DNA of 35,438 bases from CAZTWC01 sp964617105 [NCBI: uncultured Myxococcia bacterium]. Its GTDB lineage: Bacteria > CAZTWC01. Location of the stretch: positions 1 through 35,438 of the forward strand of contig CAZTWC010000006.1 in the NCBI GenBank assembly GCA_964617105.1. The letters are read 5' to 3'. The position numbers and the translations under genes were made by a program. This document shows positions 1 through 7,675 of the stretch, piece after piece. The notes beneath the pieces were generated by a model, which searched no databases, was not told where the DNA came from, and was given only the letters and a program-made list of their open reading frames with translations. Position 1 is the first letter of the stretch; the number at the start of each line of letters is the position of its first letter.

Positions 1-216
1 GTAAAAGCGGGGGCGGTTATCAGCCCGCCTACCTGCGGCCCCTGTATCGGCGGTCATATGGGCATTCTGGCTGACGGCGAAAAAGCGCTGGCGACCACCA
101 ACCGTAACTTTGTTGGACGAATGGGCCACCGCAACAGCGAAATATATCTTAGTGCGCCCTATGTGGCGGCTGCTTCGGCTATTGCCGGATATATCGCTTC
201 ACCAGAGGATATTTAA
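1..216 (+). CDS. leuC: LeuC-type hydro-lyase large subunit, C-terminal fragment (pair 1)
   Basis: This is the last 71 codons of an aconitase-superfamily large subunit; the rest lies left of the window. The fragment carries the second and third [4Fe-4S] cysteines in a PTCGPCIGG motif, followed by the conserved [11 protein letters not shown] and [10 protein letters not shown] segments and a TAA stop. These are diagnostic of the LeuC / homoaconitase / methanogen-type isopropylmalate dehydratase family, which isomerises 2-hydroxy to 3-hydroxy acids by dehydration and rehydration. The small-subunit gene starts 48 bases downstream on the same strand, as expected for the heterodimer. The substrate (3-isopropylmalate, citrate, homoaconitate or another malate) cannot be decided from this piece. 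Confidence 0.93.
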   Translation, partial: VKAGAVISPPTCGPCIGGHMGILADGEKALATTNRNFVGRMGHRNSEIYLSAPYVAAASAIAGYIASPEDI

Positions 217-264
217 GCGATAAACTCTCAGATATCAACCCGGCATTTTAATGAGGAGATGAAA

Positions 265-765
265 ATGGCCAACAGTATTATTGGAAAGGTACACAAATAT
301 GGTGACAACATTGACACCGATGTGATCATTCCAGCCCGTTACTGCACCAGTTATAAAATAGAATATTTAGCGCCCCACTGTCTGGAGGATTTGGATGTTA
401 ATTTTGTCAAAAAAGTAACCTCCGGCGACATCCTGGTAACAGGGGAAAATTTTGGTTGCGGCAGCAGCCGGGAAAATGCTCCCCTGGCAATTAAAGGGGC
501 GGGAATCTCCTGCATTATCGCGCCCTCTTTTGCCAGAATCTTCTATCGCAACTCAATTAACATCGGTCTGCCGATTTTGGAATCTGCTGAAGCGGTTGAC
601 GATATCATCGACGGCCACCAGGTGGAAGTTGACCTGGAAAAAGGAACCATCCACAATATTACTACTGGTAAAAATTTCCAGGCCGCTAAATTCCCGCCCA
701 TAATTCAAGAGATTATTGATCTGGGGGGGATGGTGAACTTTGTGAAAAAGCGCCTCAACAATTAA
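265..765 (+). CDS. leuD: LeuD-type hydro-lyase small subunit (pair 1)
   Basis: This is the swivel-domain subunit of an isopropylmalate dehydratase-type enzyme, partner of the large subunit ending at 216. The protein has about 166 residues, usual for the short methanogen-type LeuD. It shows DNIDTDVIIPARY near the N terminus and the substrate-binding NFGCGSSRE motif around residue 67, followed by SFARIFYRNSIN. I prefer the ATG at 265 because GAGGAG at 253-258 sits six bases upstream; the ATG at 259 abuts that site. The specificity loop after IIPARY reads CTSYK and differs from the two other small subunits in this window. No arginine is seen where methanogen homoaconitases use one, which argues mildly against a homoaconitate-type substrate. 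Confidence 0.92.
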   Translation: MANSIIGKVHKYGDNIDTDVIIPARYCTSYKIEYLAPHCLEDLDVNFVKKVTSGDILVTGENFGCGSSRENAPLAIKGAGISCIIAPSFARIFYRNSINIGLPILESAEAVDDIIDGHQVEVDLEKGTIHNITTGKNFQAAKFPPIIQEIIDLGGMVNFVKKRLNN

Positions 766-849
766 CCATTAGCATTTTGATTTAAAAACAGATCTCCTTG
801 CTATACCAAAAACCAACATCTTCGGTTTGATACTTTTCGGGACGAATAG

Positions 850-1413
850 ATGATAGAGATACGATTTCACGGCCGGGGCGGCCAGGGTGCGGTGCTGGCT
901 TCAAAAATTCTGGCCCAGGCTTTTTTTCTTTCCGGACGTTATGCTCAATCCTTCCCCGCTTTCTGGGCAGAGCGCCGGGGAGCACCGGTGGGTTCATTTT
1001 TACGGGTGGATAAAAATCCAATCCTTTTACGGGGGGAATTACAATCGCCCCGATACGTGATTGTCCTGGATGAGTCCCTGTTTCAGGTGGTTGACGTAAC
1101 CCAGGGTCTGTTACCGGAGGACGGGGCGGTGTTTGCCAATTCCAGCACTGGACTGGAAACGGTTTTCAAAGATAAATCAATTAAACTTTTTATTGCTGAT
1201 TGTGGTTCAATCGCCACTAAACACGGTCTGGGAACTAAAACCCAACCAATTGTAAATACTGCCATACTGGGATTTTTCGCCGCAGTTACAGATGAAATCT
1301 CCCTGGAAACTATTTTGGCAGCCATAGAAGAAAATGTGCCTGTCAACCCTAAAGACAATATGGCCGCCGCCCAAGAAGCCTATGAAACCTATAAAAGTTT
1401 AGTTCTCAAATAA
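850..1413 (+). CDS. 2-oxoacid:acceptor oxidoreductase, gamma subunit
   Basis: This is the gamma subunit of a thiamine-diphosphate, Fe-S-dependent 2-oxoacid oxidoreductase (pyruvate/ketoisovalerate/oxoglutarate/phenylglyoxylate family), a cytoplasmic complex that converts a 2-oxoacid plus CoA to acyl-CoA and CO2. The 187-residue protein opens with the family signature [15 protein letters not shown], then [15 protein letters not shown], and later [16 protein letters not shown]. The length is normal. It is the first gene of a four-gene unit: the flavin/ferredoxin fusion starts at 1506, alpha at 3175 and beta at 4356. The ribosome-binding site before the ATG is weak (GGGA near 839-842). The substrate is not determined. 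Confidence 0.92.
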
Positions 1414-1459
1414 GATTGAGAAGGCAGGAGCCCGGGACAATTTGGCTTTGCGGGTTGGT

Positions 1460-1481
1460 TTAGTTGCCGTCCGGCAACTAA
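1460..1481. repeat. Perfect 10+10 bp inverted repeat between gamma and flavoprotein genes
   Basis: Positions 1460-1469 (TTAGTTGCCG) are the exact reverse complement of 1472-1481, separated by two bases. As RNA this gives a stem with a short apical loop in the 92-base gap between the gamma gene and the fused flavoprotein gene. No T-run follows, so it does not look like a simple intrinsic terminator. An mRNA processing or stability element, or a protein-binding site, is possible. Confidence 0.6.
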
Positions 1482-1505
1482 TTTAACTTTGAGGTTATAA
1501 TAATT

Positions 1506-3182
1506 ATGTATAAATCCTGGAAAGAATTGCCTGACGCAGCTACTTCAGCCGCTGATATGACCTGGAATAAAACCGGCAGTTGGCGCTCAATTAAGCCGGT
1601 TTTTCACCAACATACCCCGGTTTGCACATCAAAGTGTCCTTTAAACAATCCGATTGCTAAAGTGTTGGAACTGGTTGCCAATAACCAAATAGAGGAAGCC
1701 TGGCGCCAGTTAAAAACTACCAATCCCATGCCTTCAATAACCGGCAGGGTTTGCGGTCATAACTGCGAAAAAAACTGTAACCGGGCCCTGGTCGATCAGG
1801 CCATTAATATTCATTCCCTGGAACGTTTTGTGGGAGATTATGGGCAAAAACACAGTTTAATGCCCAAAAAAGCCGCCCCACCGAGTGACCGGCAAATCGC
1901 AATTATCGGCGCCGGTCCAGCCGGGCTCTCCTGTGCCTATTACCTGGCCCTGGCCGGTATTAAGGCCACAGTGTTCGACTCTCATTCCCGGCCGGGAGGC
2001 ATGCTGGTGCTGGGTATTCCCGCTTACCGTCTGCCGCCCGGAATCGTGGAAAACGAGATTGAGATGCTCAAAAAACTGGGCGTCACCTTTGAGATGAACA
2101 CTCTGGTTACTCAAAAAATATTCCAGAATCTGCACGACAAGTTCGATGGCGTTTATATAGCGCCTGGCGCCCACCAAAGCGGGGGTCTAAAAATCGAAGG
2201 TTGGAATTTGGAAGAGGTAAAAGATGGCCTCCAGTTTTTAAAACAAATAAACCAGGGTGAACAGGTGGAAATAGGCCAAAAGGTGCTGGTAATAGGCGGT
2301 GGTAATACTGCCATGGATACAGCCCGGGCGGCCCGGCGCCAGGGGGCGGAAGCCCTGGTGGCCTACCGGCGCACCCGGCTGGAGATGCCGGCTCTGGCCG
2401 AAGAAATAGATTTCGCCCTGGAAGAGGGGGTCACCATTGAATTCTTGTGCGCACCGGTAAAAATAAGCAAACAGCAGGGAAAACTGGCAGTCGACTTGAT
2501 CCGTATGGAACTTGGCCCAGAAGACGAGAGCGGCCGGCGCCGTCCAATGCCGATTGAAGGTTCCAATTTTACTATCTCTGGAATCGACCGGGTTCTTTCC
2601 GCTATCGGCGAATGGCCAGACCTGAGTTTCTTTGAATCTCAGCATGTAGATAACCGGTCGGGACAGATCAATGTGGACAGCCAGTTCAGAACACCGATTA
2701 AAGGCATATATGCCGGAGGAGATGCTGCTACCGGCCTGGGAACAGTGTCCGATGCCCTGGCTTCTGGCCGTAGGGGGGCCAATGCCATTTTGATTGACCT
2801 TGATTTGAAAAATTCGGTTATTCAAGAGATTTGCCTGGATGATGTGGCCCAGATCAATACCATTTGCCAGGATCATTTCACTCCTTCTGAGCGAATGAAG
2901 CCTGCCCAAAAAATCGTGTCTGATAGATTGGCAAACTTCAGTGAAGTAATTGCTGACCCAACCGCTGACCTGAGTATCCAGGAAGCAGCCAGGTGCCTCA
3001 ACTGCGGCACCTGTGTCAATTGTGATGTCTGTTGGTCATACTGTCCGGATATGTCTATTAAAAAAGAAAATAACTCCTTGAAAATCGATTATCAGTTCTG
3101 TAAAGGGTGCGGCATCTGTGTGACCGAGTGCCCCCGGATGGCCATGAAAATGGTTATGGAGGATGAGGTGATAGATGAATAA
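1506..3182 (+). CDS. GltD-like FAD/NAD(P)H oxidoreductase fused to a 2x[4Fe-4S] ferredoxin (2-oxoacid oxidoreductase electron-transfer subunit)
   Basis: The 558-residue protein combines two functions. Residues 1-440 or so resemble the small subunit of glutamate synthase (GltD family): N-terminal cluster cysteines C40, C44, C83, C87 and C91, an FAD-binding GAGPAGLSCA at about 135-144, and a second nucleotide-binding GGGNTAMDTARAARR at about 264-278. Residues 495-545 are a dicluster ferredoxin (CGTCVNCDVCWSYCP, then CKGCGICVTECP) matching the delta subunit of pyruvate-type ferredoxin oxidoreductases. It lies between gamma and alpha and overlaps alpha by 8 bases. The likely role is moving electrons from the 2-oxoacid site through the ferredoxin domain to FAD and NAD(P)+. 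Phenylglyoxylate:NAD+ oxidoreductase uses separate delta and FAD-containing epsilon subunits for this; here they are one chain. The cofactor preference is inferred. Confidence 0.88.
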   Translation: MYKSWKELPDAATSAADMTWNKTGSWRSIKPVFHQHTPVCTSKCPLNNPIAKVLELVANNQIEEAWRQLKTTNPMPSITGRVCGHNCEKNCNRALVDQAINIHSLERFVGDYGQKHSLMPKKAAPPSDRQIAIIGAGPAGLSCAYYLALAGIKATVFDSHSRPGGMLVLGIPAYRLPPGIVENEIEMLKKLGVTFEMNTLVTQKIFQNLHDKFDGVYIAPGAHQSGGLKIEGWNLEEVKDGLQFLKQINQGEQVEIGQKVLVIGGGNTAMDTARAARRQGAEALVAYRRTRLEMPALAEEIDFALEEGVTIEFLCAPVKISKQQGKLAVDLIRMELGPEDESGRRRPMPIEGSNFTISGIDRVLSAIGEWPDLSFFESQHVDNRSGQINVDSQFRTPIKGIYAGGDAATGLGTVSDALASGRRGANAILIDLDLKNSVIQEICLDDVAQINTICQDHFTPSERMKPAQKIVSDRLANFSEVIADPTADLSIQEAARCLNCGTCVNCDVCWSYCPDMSIKKENNSLKIDYQFCKGCGICVTECPRMAMKMVMEDEVIDE

Positions 3183-4359
3183 TCAAAAACTTCTCGAAGG
3201 CAACGAAGTAACCACCCTGGCGGTGAAATTGTGTGAAGTGGAGATGGTAGCCGCCTACCCGATTACTCCTTCGAGTTCTATAGTGGAAAAAATATCGGAA
3301 TTATGCGCCAAAGGCGACATTGACTGCCAATTTATCCATGTGGAATCTGAGCACTCGGCTATGGCTAGTTTAATTGGCGCCGCTATGACCGGGGTGCGGG
3401 TTTTTACTGCCACTTCATCCCAGGGACTAGCCCTGATGCACGAGATGCTCCACTGGGCGGCCGGGGCCAGGCTGCCTATTGTTATTGTCAATGTTAACCG
3501 GGCTCTGGCACCGCCCTGGACCATCTTTTGCGACCATACCGATAGTCTCTCCCAGCGTGATACCGGCTGGATGCAGGTCTATTGTGAAAATAACCAGGAA
3601 ATTTTGGATACTATCATTCAATCTTACCGGATCTCTGAGCAGGTGGGTCTGCCGACCATGGTAAATATCGATGCCTTTGCTCTTTCTCACACCTCCGAAG
3701 CAGTGGAAGTGCCAAAACCAGAGACAGTTAGAGAATTCCTCCCTTTGCGAGAGGCTGCCTTCAAGTTGGATATAGAAGATCCCCACACCTTTGGCAGCGG
3801 CACCAACCCGCAATTTTACATGGGGATAAAATACCGCCATCACCTGGCCATGCAAAAAGCCCGCACTGTAATAAAATCGGTCAATGCCGAGTTCGTGCAA
3901 ACATTTAACCGCCAGCCAGATAGGCAAAATGGCCGACCAGATGCCATGATCGACACTCTGAAAACAGAAGATGCAGAAGTTATCCTGGTTACTGCCGGGA
4001 GCATGAGCAGCAATGCTAAATTGGCAATAATGGAATTGCGCCAAAAAGGGGTAAAGGTGGGCCTGATGAGGATTCGCTACTTCCGGCCATTCCCCTTGGA
4101 GGAAGTTACCAGGACTTTAGCCAAAGCCAGCAAAGTTGCGGTGGTGGACCGCAACTGTTCCTATGGCATGGGCGGTATCTTTTGCAATGAAGTTAAATCC
4201 GCCTTGCTGGGCCAGGAGAGCAGCCCCCAGGTGTTTGGCTATGTGGCCGGTATTGGCGGAATGGACACCGGGGTTGGCATGTTCAAAGAGGTGGTAAAGA
4301 AAACCATGGAAAAAGCAAACCCAGAGCCAGAACCAGAATGGATTGGAGTTAATCTATGA
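3175..4359 (+). CDS. 2-oxoacid:acceptor oxidoreductase, alpha subunit
   Basis: This is the alpha subunit (domains I and II) of the PorA/KorA/PadG family. The 394-residue protein carries the conserved AAYPITPSSSIVE segment near residue 25, VESEHSAMASLIGAAMTGVRVFTATSSQGL around 60-90, and a C-terminal domain with ILVTAGSMSSNAKLAI and MRIRYFRPFP. The start is supported by GAGGTG at 3165-3170, just upstream, inside the end of the preceding gene (8-base overlap). The gene overlaps beta by 4 bases (ATGA), so the complex is translationally coupled. ALAPPWTIFCDHTDSLSQRDTGW matches the loop that lines the substrate site in this family, but the 2-oxoacid cannot be named from it. Confidence 0.93.
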   Translation: MNNQKLLEGNEVTTLAVKLCEVEMVAAYPITPSSSIVEKISELCAKGDIDCQFIHVESEHSAMASLIGAAMTGVRVFTATSSQGLALMHEMLHWAAGARLPIVIVNVNRALAPPWTIFCDHTDSLSQRDTGWMQVYCENNQEILDTIIQSYRISEQVGLPTMVNIDAFALSHTSEAVEVPKPETVREFLPLREAAFKLDIEDPHTFGSGTNPQFYMGIKYRHHLAMQKARTVIKSVNAEFVQTFNRQPDRQNGRPDAMIDTLKTEDAEVILVTAGSMSSNAKLAIMELRQKGVKVGLMRIRYFRPFPLEEVTRTLAKASKVAVVDRNCSYGMGGIFCNEVKSALLGQESSPQVFGYVAGIGGMDTGVGMFKEVVKKTMEKANPEPEPEWIGVNL

Positions 4360-5234
4360 AATTAGTTGATTTGCCGGAACCAGAGTTAGTTTCTTCCGGC
4401 CATATGGCCTGTGCCGGATGCGGTGCTGCCCTGGCAATGCGTTATGCCTTAAAAGGGCTGGGTAAAAAAACCATCTTCACTATTCCCGCCGGGTGCTGGG
4501 CAGTCTTTGACGGTCCCTTTCCTTTCTCCTCCTTAAAAGTCCCGATGTTTCATACCGCCCTGGAAACCACGGCCGCAGTAGCCTCCGGTATTAAAGCCGG
4601 TCTGCGGGCCCGGCACGATAATCAAACCACGGTAGTAGGCTGGGCCGGAGATGGCGGCACCGCTGATATCGGCTTCCAGGCCTTGAGTTCTGCGGCAGAG
4701 CGCAACGAGGATATTATCTTTTTTTGCTATGATAACGAAGCGTATATGAATACCGGTATTCAGCGAAGCAGCGCCACTCCAGAGGGAGCCTGGACCACAA
4801 CCACTCCTACTTTGGCGCCCAAAAAAGGGCCTAAAAAGGATTTGATCGCCTTGATGGCAGCCCACTATATCCCCTATGCTGCCAGTGCGTCGCTGGCCTA
4901 TCCTGAAGATATGCTGACTAAAATCAAAAAAGCGCTTACCATCAAAGGTTTTCGTTTCATTTCAATCTTTTCCCCCTGTCCGGCTGGCTGGCGAACCAAT
5001 CCCAGCCTTACCGTGCAGTTGGCCAGAATGGGGGTGCAATCGCGCATTTTCCCGCTCTACGAGGTAACAGAGGGACGGCATTACAACCTGACTGTCCAAC
5101 CACGTCAAATAATACCAGTAGAAGATTACCTTGATCTGCAGGGCCGATTCAAGCACCTTAACCTGGAAGCTAAAAAACAGATTCAACAAAATGTCGACCT
5201 GAAGTGGCAAGAATTGCTCAATAAGTGCGGCTAA
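4356..5234 (+). CDS. 2-oxoacid:acceptor oxidoreductase, beta (TPP-binding) subunit
   Basis: This is the catalytic beta subunit carrying thiamine diphosphate and a proximal [4Fe-4S] cluster. The visible cluster ligands are C19 and C22 (CAGCGAALAMR), C47 (IPAGCWAV) and C208 (SPCPAGW). The TPP/Mg motif is GWAGDGGTADIG at 95-106 with the downstream YDNEAYMNTGIQRS. The 292-residue length is normal for PorB/PadI. It is the last gene of the unit; 63 bases later the oppositely oriented HipA-like gene ends, and no convincing terminator stem with a T-run was found between them. A 24-bp stretch of its 3' part (5054-5077) recurs at 6776-6799. Confidence 0.94.
   Translation: MKLVDLPEPELVSSGHMACAGCGAALAMRYALKGLGKKTIFTIPAGCWAVFDGPFPFSSLKVPMFHTALETTAAVASGIKAGLRARHDNQTTVVGWAGDGGTADIGFQALSSAAERNEDIIFFCYDNEAYMNTGIQRSSATPEGAWTTTTPTLAPKKGPKKDLIALMAAHYIPYAASASLAYPEDMLTKIKKALTIKGFRFISIFSPCPAGWRTNPSLTVQLARMGVQSRIFPLYEVTEGRHYNLTVQPRQIIPVEDYLDLQGRFKHLNLEAKKQIQQNVDLKWQELLNKCG
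5054..5077 (+). repeat. Left copy of a 24-bp near-identical direct repeat (inside porB-like gene)
   Basis: This segment encodes residues 234-241 of the beta subunit. It recurs in the same orientation at 6776-6799 with one mismatch (5067 A versus 6789 T), and weaker similarity extends a few bases to the left (T-rich). The two copies bracket the HipA-like gene. Confidence 0.8.
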
Positions 5235-5297
5235 GGAGCAACGATTATTCAAAACTGAAATGCCGGGAGCCCGGGCGGAGGGCGGCGGCCAGAATTG

Positions 5298-6674
5298 CTA
5301 CGGCAGCAGATTTTGCAGCCCCTCCAGGGATTGAACTTTTTGCAGGTTTTCTCTGGCTATTTTTCGGAAACTAGAGGAAATTCGAGTCTCCTGGATCACG
5401 GCGTTCCAAAAATCTATTCCAGCACTTAAGGCATTTTTCCAAATAGAACCACTTTCAGCAATTGGTAAAGGTGGGTTAAAAAATTTCTCCACAATCTGTT
5501 CGTTTTGCGGTGCGTAAAGCATGGGAAGCATATCATAAGCCGGGGCTAGATCCAAAATTTGTCCAGCCTGGAAGTAGAAAGAGATGTTGGCCGGATGCAT
5601 ATCGATATTGCCAATCAGGTGACCAAAGGTCTCCCGCCAGCAAATATCATAGAATATCTCCTTGCTGATTAGACGCTGCTGAAGTAGCGACCTGGATATT
5701 TTGGCCCAACTTCCCGTATGGCCAACAAACTCAGCATTAATGGCATTTAACGAAATAAGCCCTTTACGCCCCCTTGCACCAACCCGATCAAAGCGCTCTG
5801 TTTCCAGGAAAACCTGATTCCCTCCAAAAATAATGGTGGATTTTGCCGCACCATGTCCACGATTGCTCAAAAGGGAAAGGGCTAAATGTTCACACATTAG
5901 CAAATCAGCCCGTCTTTGGGCTATCTCGTTGTCGATTTTAGGAGAAAATTTTACCAACACTGGGGTTGCATGGGGAGCAAGAACAGTAGGAAACTTTGGC
6001 TGTTCTCCACCAGCAGATGAGCCTGGATCGCCATATTGCAGTATCTGCAACGCTTTGATGGGGTACTCTTTTTCTCGCTCTGCAGGTAGAACACCGTCTG
6101 GTTGGTTTAAACTATTCTGCAGGTAGCGGTTAAAAGCCCCATCCCCAAGAATAATGTTTCCGATTAAATCATAACCGTATTGAGTGATATATTTTAGACA
6201 GTCATTGGCGGACCAGTGGCTGATGTTTTTGGGGAGACTTAACTGGGGATGGGCCTGAGGAACCAATCGGCCCAAAAAGCCACTGGGACGCAGGTCATCC
6301 AGGAAATAGGGGAAGTCATCGTAGAATCGGCTGGCCTCCCCTTCCCCTGTATAGTCACCGGCATTAAAGTAAAACCCCTCAGGATAAATACCATTTAATA
6401 CTCCCAAAGGAAAGGTTTTTCCCCTCTCATCAATGGTATAAATAGTAAAATCCTGGCCCACTTCCGGAATAACTCTTTTTAGCGCATACCTGGTTTTGCT
6501 TCCACCTCCGACAATCAAGACTTTATCCGACAAGCGGGCCACCATCCTGGAAAAGGTGGGTTGACTGATTCTAAGATACTGGCAGGCTTCTCTGGCGGCC
6601 AAAGGCCCCCTGGCAAGTATTTTCAGGAGAGTGTCTGTGATTTTTTGGTAATCAATTCTAGTTTGTTTTGGCAT
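5298..6674 (-). CDS. HipA-family serine/threonine kinase with N-terminal winged helix (YjjJ/HipH type)
   Basis: The start chosen is the ATG at 6674 (458 residues); the longer frame opens only with a TTG at 6740 and would run through the promoter repeats. Residues 1-70 form a winged helix-turn-helix (AAREACQYLRISQPTFSRMVARL, about 26-48). The rest is a HipA kinase: glycine-rich SSAGGEQPKF at 219-228, candidate ATP lysine K242 (VLVKFSP), catalytic HLIGNIDMHPANI with D358 and N363, and metal-binding PAYDMLP with D381. All key kinase residues are present. In classical hipBA systems a separate HTH antitoxin HipB represses the operon. No hipB-like gene is adjacent here, and DNA binding appears built in, as in E. 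coli YjjJ. No Shine-Dalgarno precedes the ATG. TAGAATAG repeats in the promoter suggest autoregulation. Confidence 0.85.
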   Translation of the reverse strand: MPKQTRIDYQKITDTLLKILARGPLAAREACQYLRISQPTFSRMVARLSDKVLIVGGGSKTRYALKRVIPEVGQDFTIYTIDERGKTFPLGVLNGIYPEGFYFNAGDYTGEGEASRFYDDFPYFLDDLRPSGFLGRLVPQAHPQLSLPKNISHWSANDCLKYITQYGYDLIGNIILGDGAFNRYLQNSLNQPDGVLPAEREKEYPIKALQILQYGDPGSSAGGEQPKFPTVLAPHATPVLVKFSPKIDNEIAQRRADLLMCEHLALSLLSNRGHGAAKSTIIFGGNQVFLETERFDRVGARGRKGLISLNAINAEFVGHTGSWAKISRSLLQQRLISKEIFYDICWRETFGHLIGNIDMHPANISFYFQAGQILDLAPAYDMLPMLYAPQNEQIVEKFFNPPLPIAESGSIWKNALSAGIDFWNAVIQETRISSSFRKIARENLQKVQSLEGLQNLLP

Positions 6675-6680
6675 ATGTTT

Positions 6681-6709
6681 AGAATAGATTATAGAATAGT
6701 TTATGTCAA
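6681..6709 (-). promoter_or_regulatory. Sigma70-like promoter of the HipA-like gene, overlapped by TAGAATAG repeats
   Basis: On the - strand, TTGACA (6709-6704) is followed after 17 bases by TATTCT (6686-6681). An alternative TATAAT lies at 6693-6688 but only 10 bases from TTGACA. Either choice puts the transcript start at or within about ten bases of the ATG at 6674, so a leaderless or very short leader mRNA is predicted. On the + strand TAGAATAG occurs at 6680-6687 and 6692-6699, covering the -10 region. Confidence 0.6.
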
Positions 6710-6738
6710 TTATTTTCAACCTATTATGATGATCACAC

Positions 6739-6757
6739 AAACTATTTAGAATAGTTT
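6739..6757. promoter_or_regulatory. Operator-like perfect palindrome upstream of the HipA-like gene
   Basis: AAACTATT-TAG-AATAGTTT is a perfect 8+8 bp inverted repeat with a 3-base centre. It contains a third copy of TAGAATAG (6747-6754), the element repeated over the -10 region at 6680-6687 and 6692-6699. The likely ligand is the winged helix of the HipA-like protein itself, by analogy with HipB operators; this is inference. Confidence 0.55.
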
Positions 6758-6775
6758 TTGCCCCTCCCTTTTTCT

Positions 6776-6799
6776 GCTCTACGAGGTATCAGAGGGACG
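6776..6799 (+). repeat. Right copy of the 24-bp direct repeat, covering the amidohydrolase stop codon
   Basis: This is the same 24 bp as 5054-5077 except for position 6789. That difference lies in the TGA stop (read on the - strand, 6791-6789) of the amidohydrolase gene; with the porB base it would read TGT. The last sense codons of the amidohydrolase lie inside or just beside the repeat. Confidence 0.8.
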
Positions 6800-7649
6800 C
6801 TCCCAACAGACGGGTGATGTTGCCGGAAAATACCCGCTCCATATCGGTTTGGGAATACCCGGCCTTTTGAAGTAGATGGTTTTGTAAATCTATTTCCGGG
6901 GTATGGGTAAACCAGGGCCAATCCGTACCAAATATGATATGTTCGGGCCCATGGATTTTTAAAAGAGAGATATACTCCTCTTTAGCCATAATGTGGGCGG
7001 CGTTTGAGGTATCCAGAAAAAAATTATCTCTGGGGATAAGGTTATCTCTGATCTGGCTAAACGGCGCTGCCAGTCCGCCCATATGGGCGGCAACAAAATT
7101 TACCTGGGGAAAACTGCCTACCAAATCTGCCAAAAGTGCCGGGGTGGTATTGTGGTCAGGATGGCTGCCAAAAAATTTGTCCGCCCCATACAGAGTATCG
7201 AAAATTACGAAAAAACCAGCATCTTCAGATAGATTGAACTTCTGGATTAAATCAAAAAGTGTCTGGGTGGTTGGAGCATTTAAGGCAAACTTCTGGGAAA
7301 AAGAGCATAACTTTATGGCCTTTATTTTTCTGGATTTGAATTTTTCCAACTCCTCTCTATTTTTGGGATAATCGGGATGAAGGGTGCCGGCAGTATAGAG
7401 AAGAAGAGATTTTTCCTTCTTTTGAAAAAATAGATCATTTATTTTGCCGACCTCGTTTACACCGGCAGTAGGCAAAATTAGAGCCCCTCCTAGGCCATTG
7501 GTGTTCAGCGCCTCTTGAAGAGCCGGAACCCCCACTCTGTTTTCAGCATTTTGGGTCTTAAGTCCCAAAATTTTTACCATCTCTTCTCGTTTTTTAACAT
7601 TGGCAATAATTTTGGGGCTAAATAGATGTACGTGACCGTCAAAAATCAT
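6789..7649 (-). CDS. Amidohydrolase-family (amidohydrolase_2) metal-dependent hydrolase or decarboxylase
   Basis: The 286-residue TIM-barrel protein has an N-terminal HxH metal motif (H6, H8 in DGHVHLF), IKAIKLC around 109-115, AAHMGG with H189, and FGTDWPW with D243, in the order expected of the COG2159 amidohydrolase/decarboxylase group. Members act on cyclic amides or lactones or decarboxylate aromatic or 2-oxo acids, so the substrate is not predictable. It starts 26 bases after the third LeuD-type gene, probably at the end of the same transcript, which hints at a small-acid metabolic role. No good ribosome-binding site is seen. The C terminus ends inside a 24-bp sequence duplicated from the porB-like gene, so the last few residues may be non-native. 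Confidence 0.8.
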   Translation of the reverse strand: MIFDGHVHLFSPKIIANVKKREEMVKILGLKTQNAENRVGVPALQEALNTNGLGGALILPTAGVNEVGKINDLFFQKKEKSLLLYTAGTLHPDYPKNREELEKFKSRKIKAIKLCSFSQKFALNAPTTQTLFDLIQKFNLSEDAGFFVIFDTLYGADKFFGSHPDHNTTPALLADLVGSFPQVNFVAAHMGGLAAPFSQIRDNLIPRDNFFLDTSNAAHIMAKEEYISLLKIHGPEHIIFGTDWPWFTHTPEIDLQNHLLQKAGYSQTDMERVFSGNITRLLGASL

Positions 7650-7675
7650 TTCTGTTTGAATGCTGCCAAAGAAAA

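Noticed and set aside
784-849. Weak AAACC...GGTTT stem after leuD1 as a terminator or riboswitch
   Set aside because: The 5-bp stem with a large loop and no T-run is too weak to call.
2238-2909. Long - strand open frame (223 codons) inside the flavin/ferredoxin fusion gene
   Set aside because: It lies antisense to a gene with clear FAD and Fe-S motifs, and its own translation shows no recognisable domain.
5262-5285. GC-rich inverted repeat (CCGGG-AG-CCCGG) after the beta-subunit gene as a terminator
   Set aside because: The loop is only two bases, the stem is five, and a G-rich sequence rather than a T-run follows.
5298-6740. Classical hipBA toxin-antitoxin operon
   Set aside because: No HipB-like gene is found on either side; the HTH is fused to the kinase.
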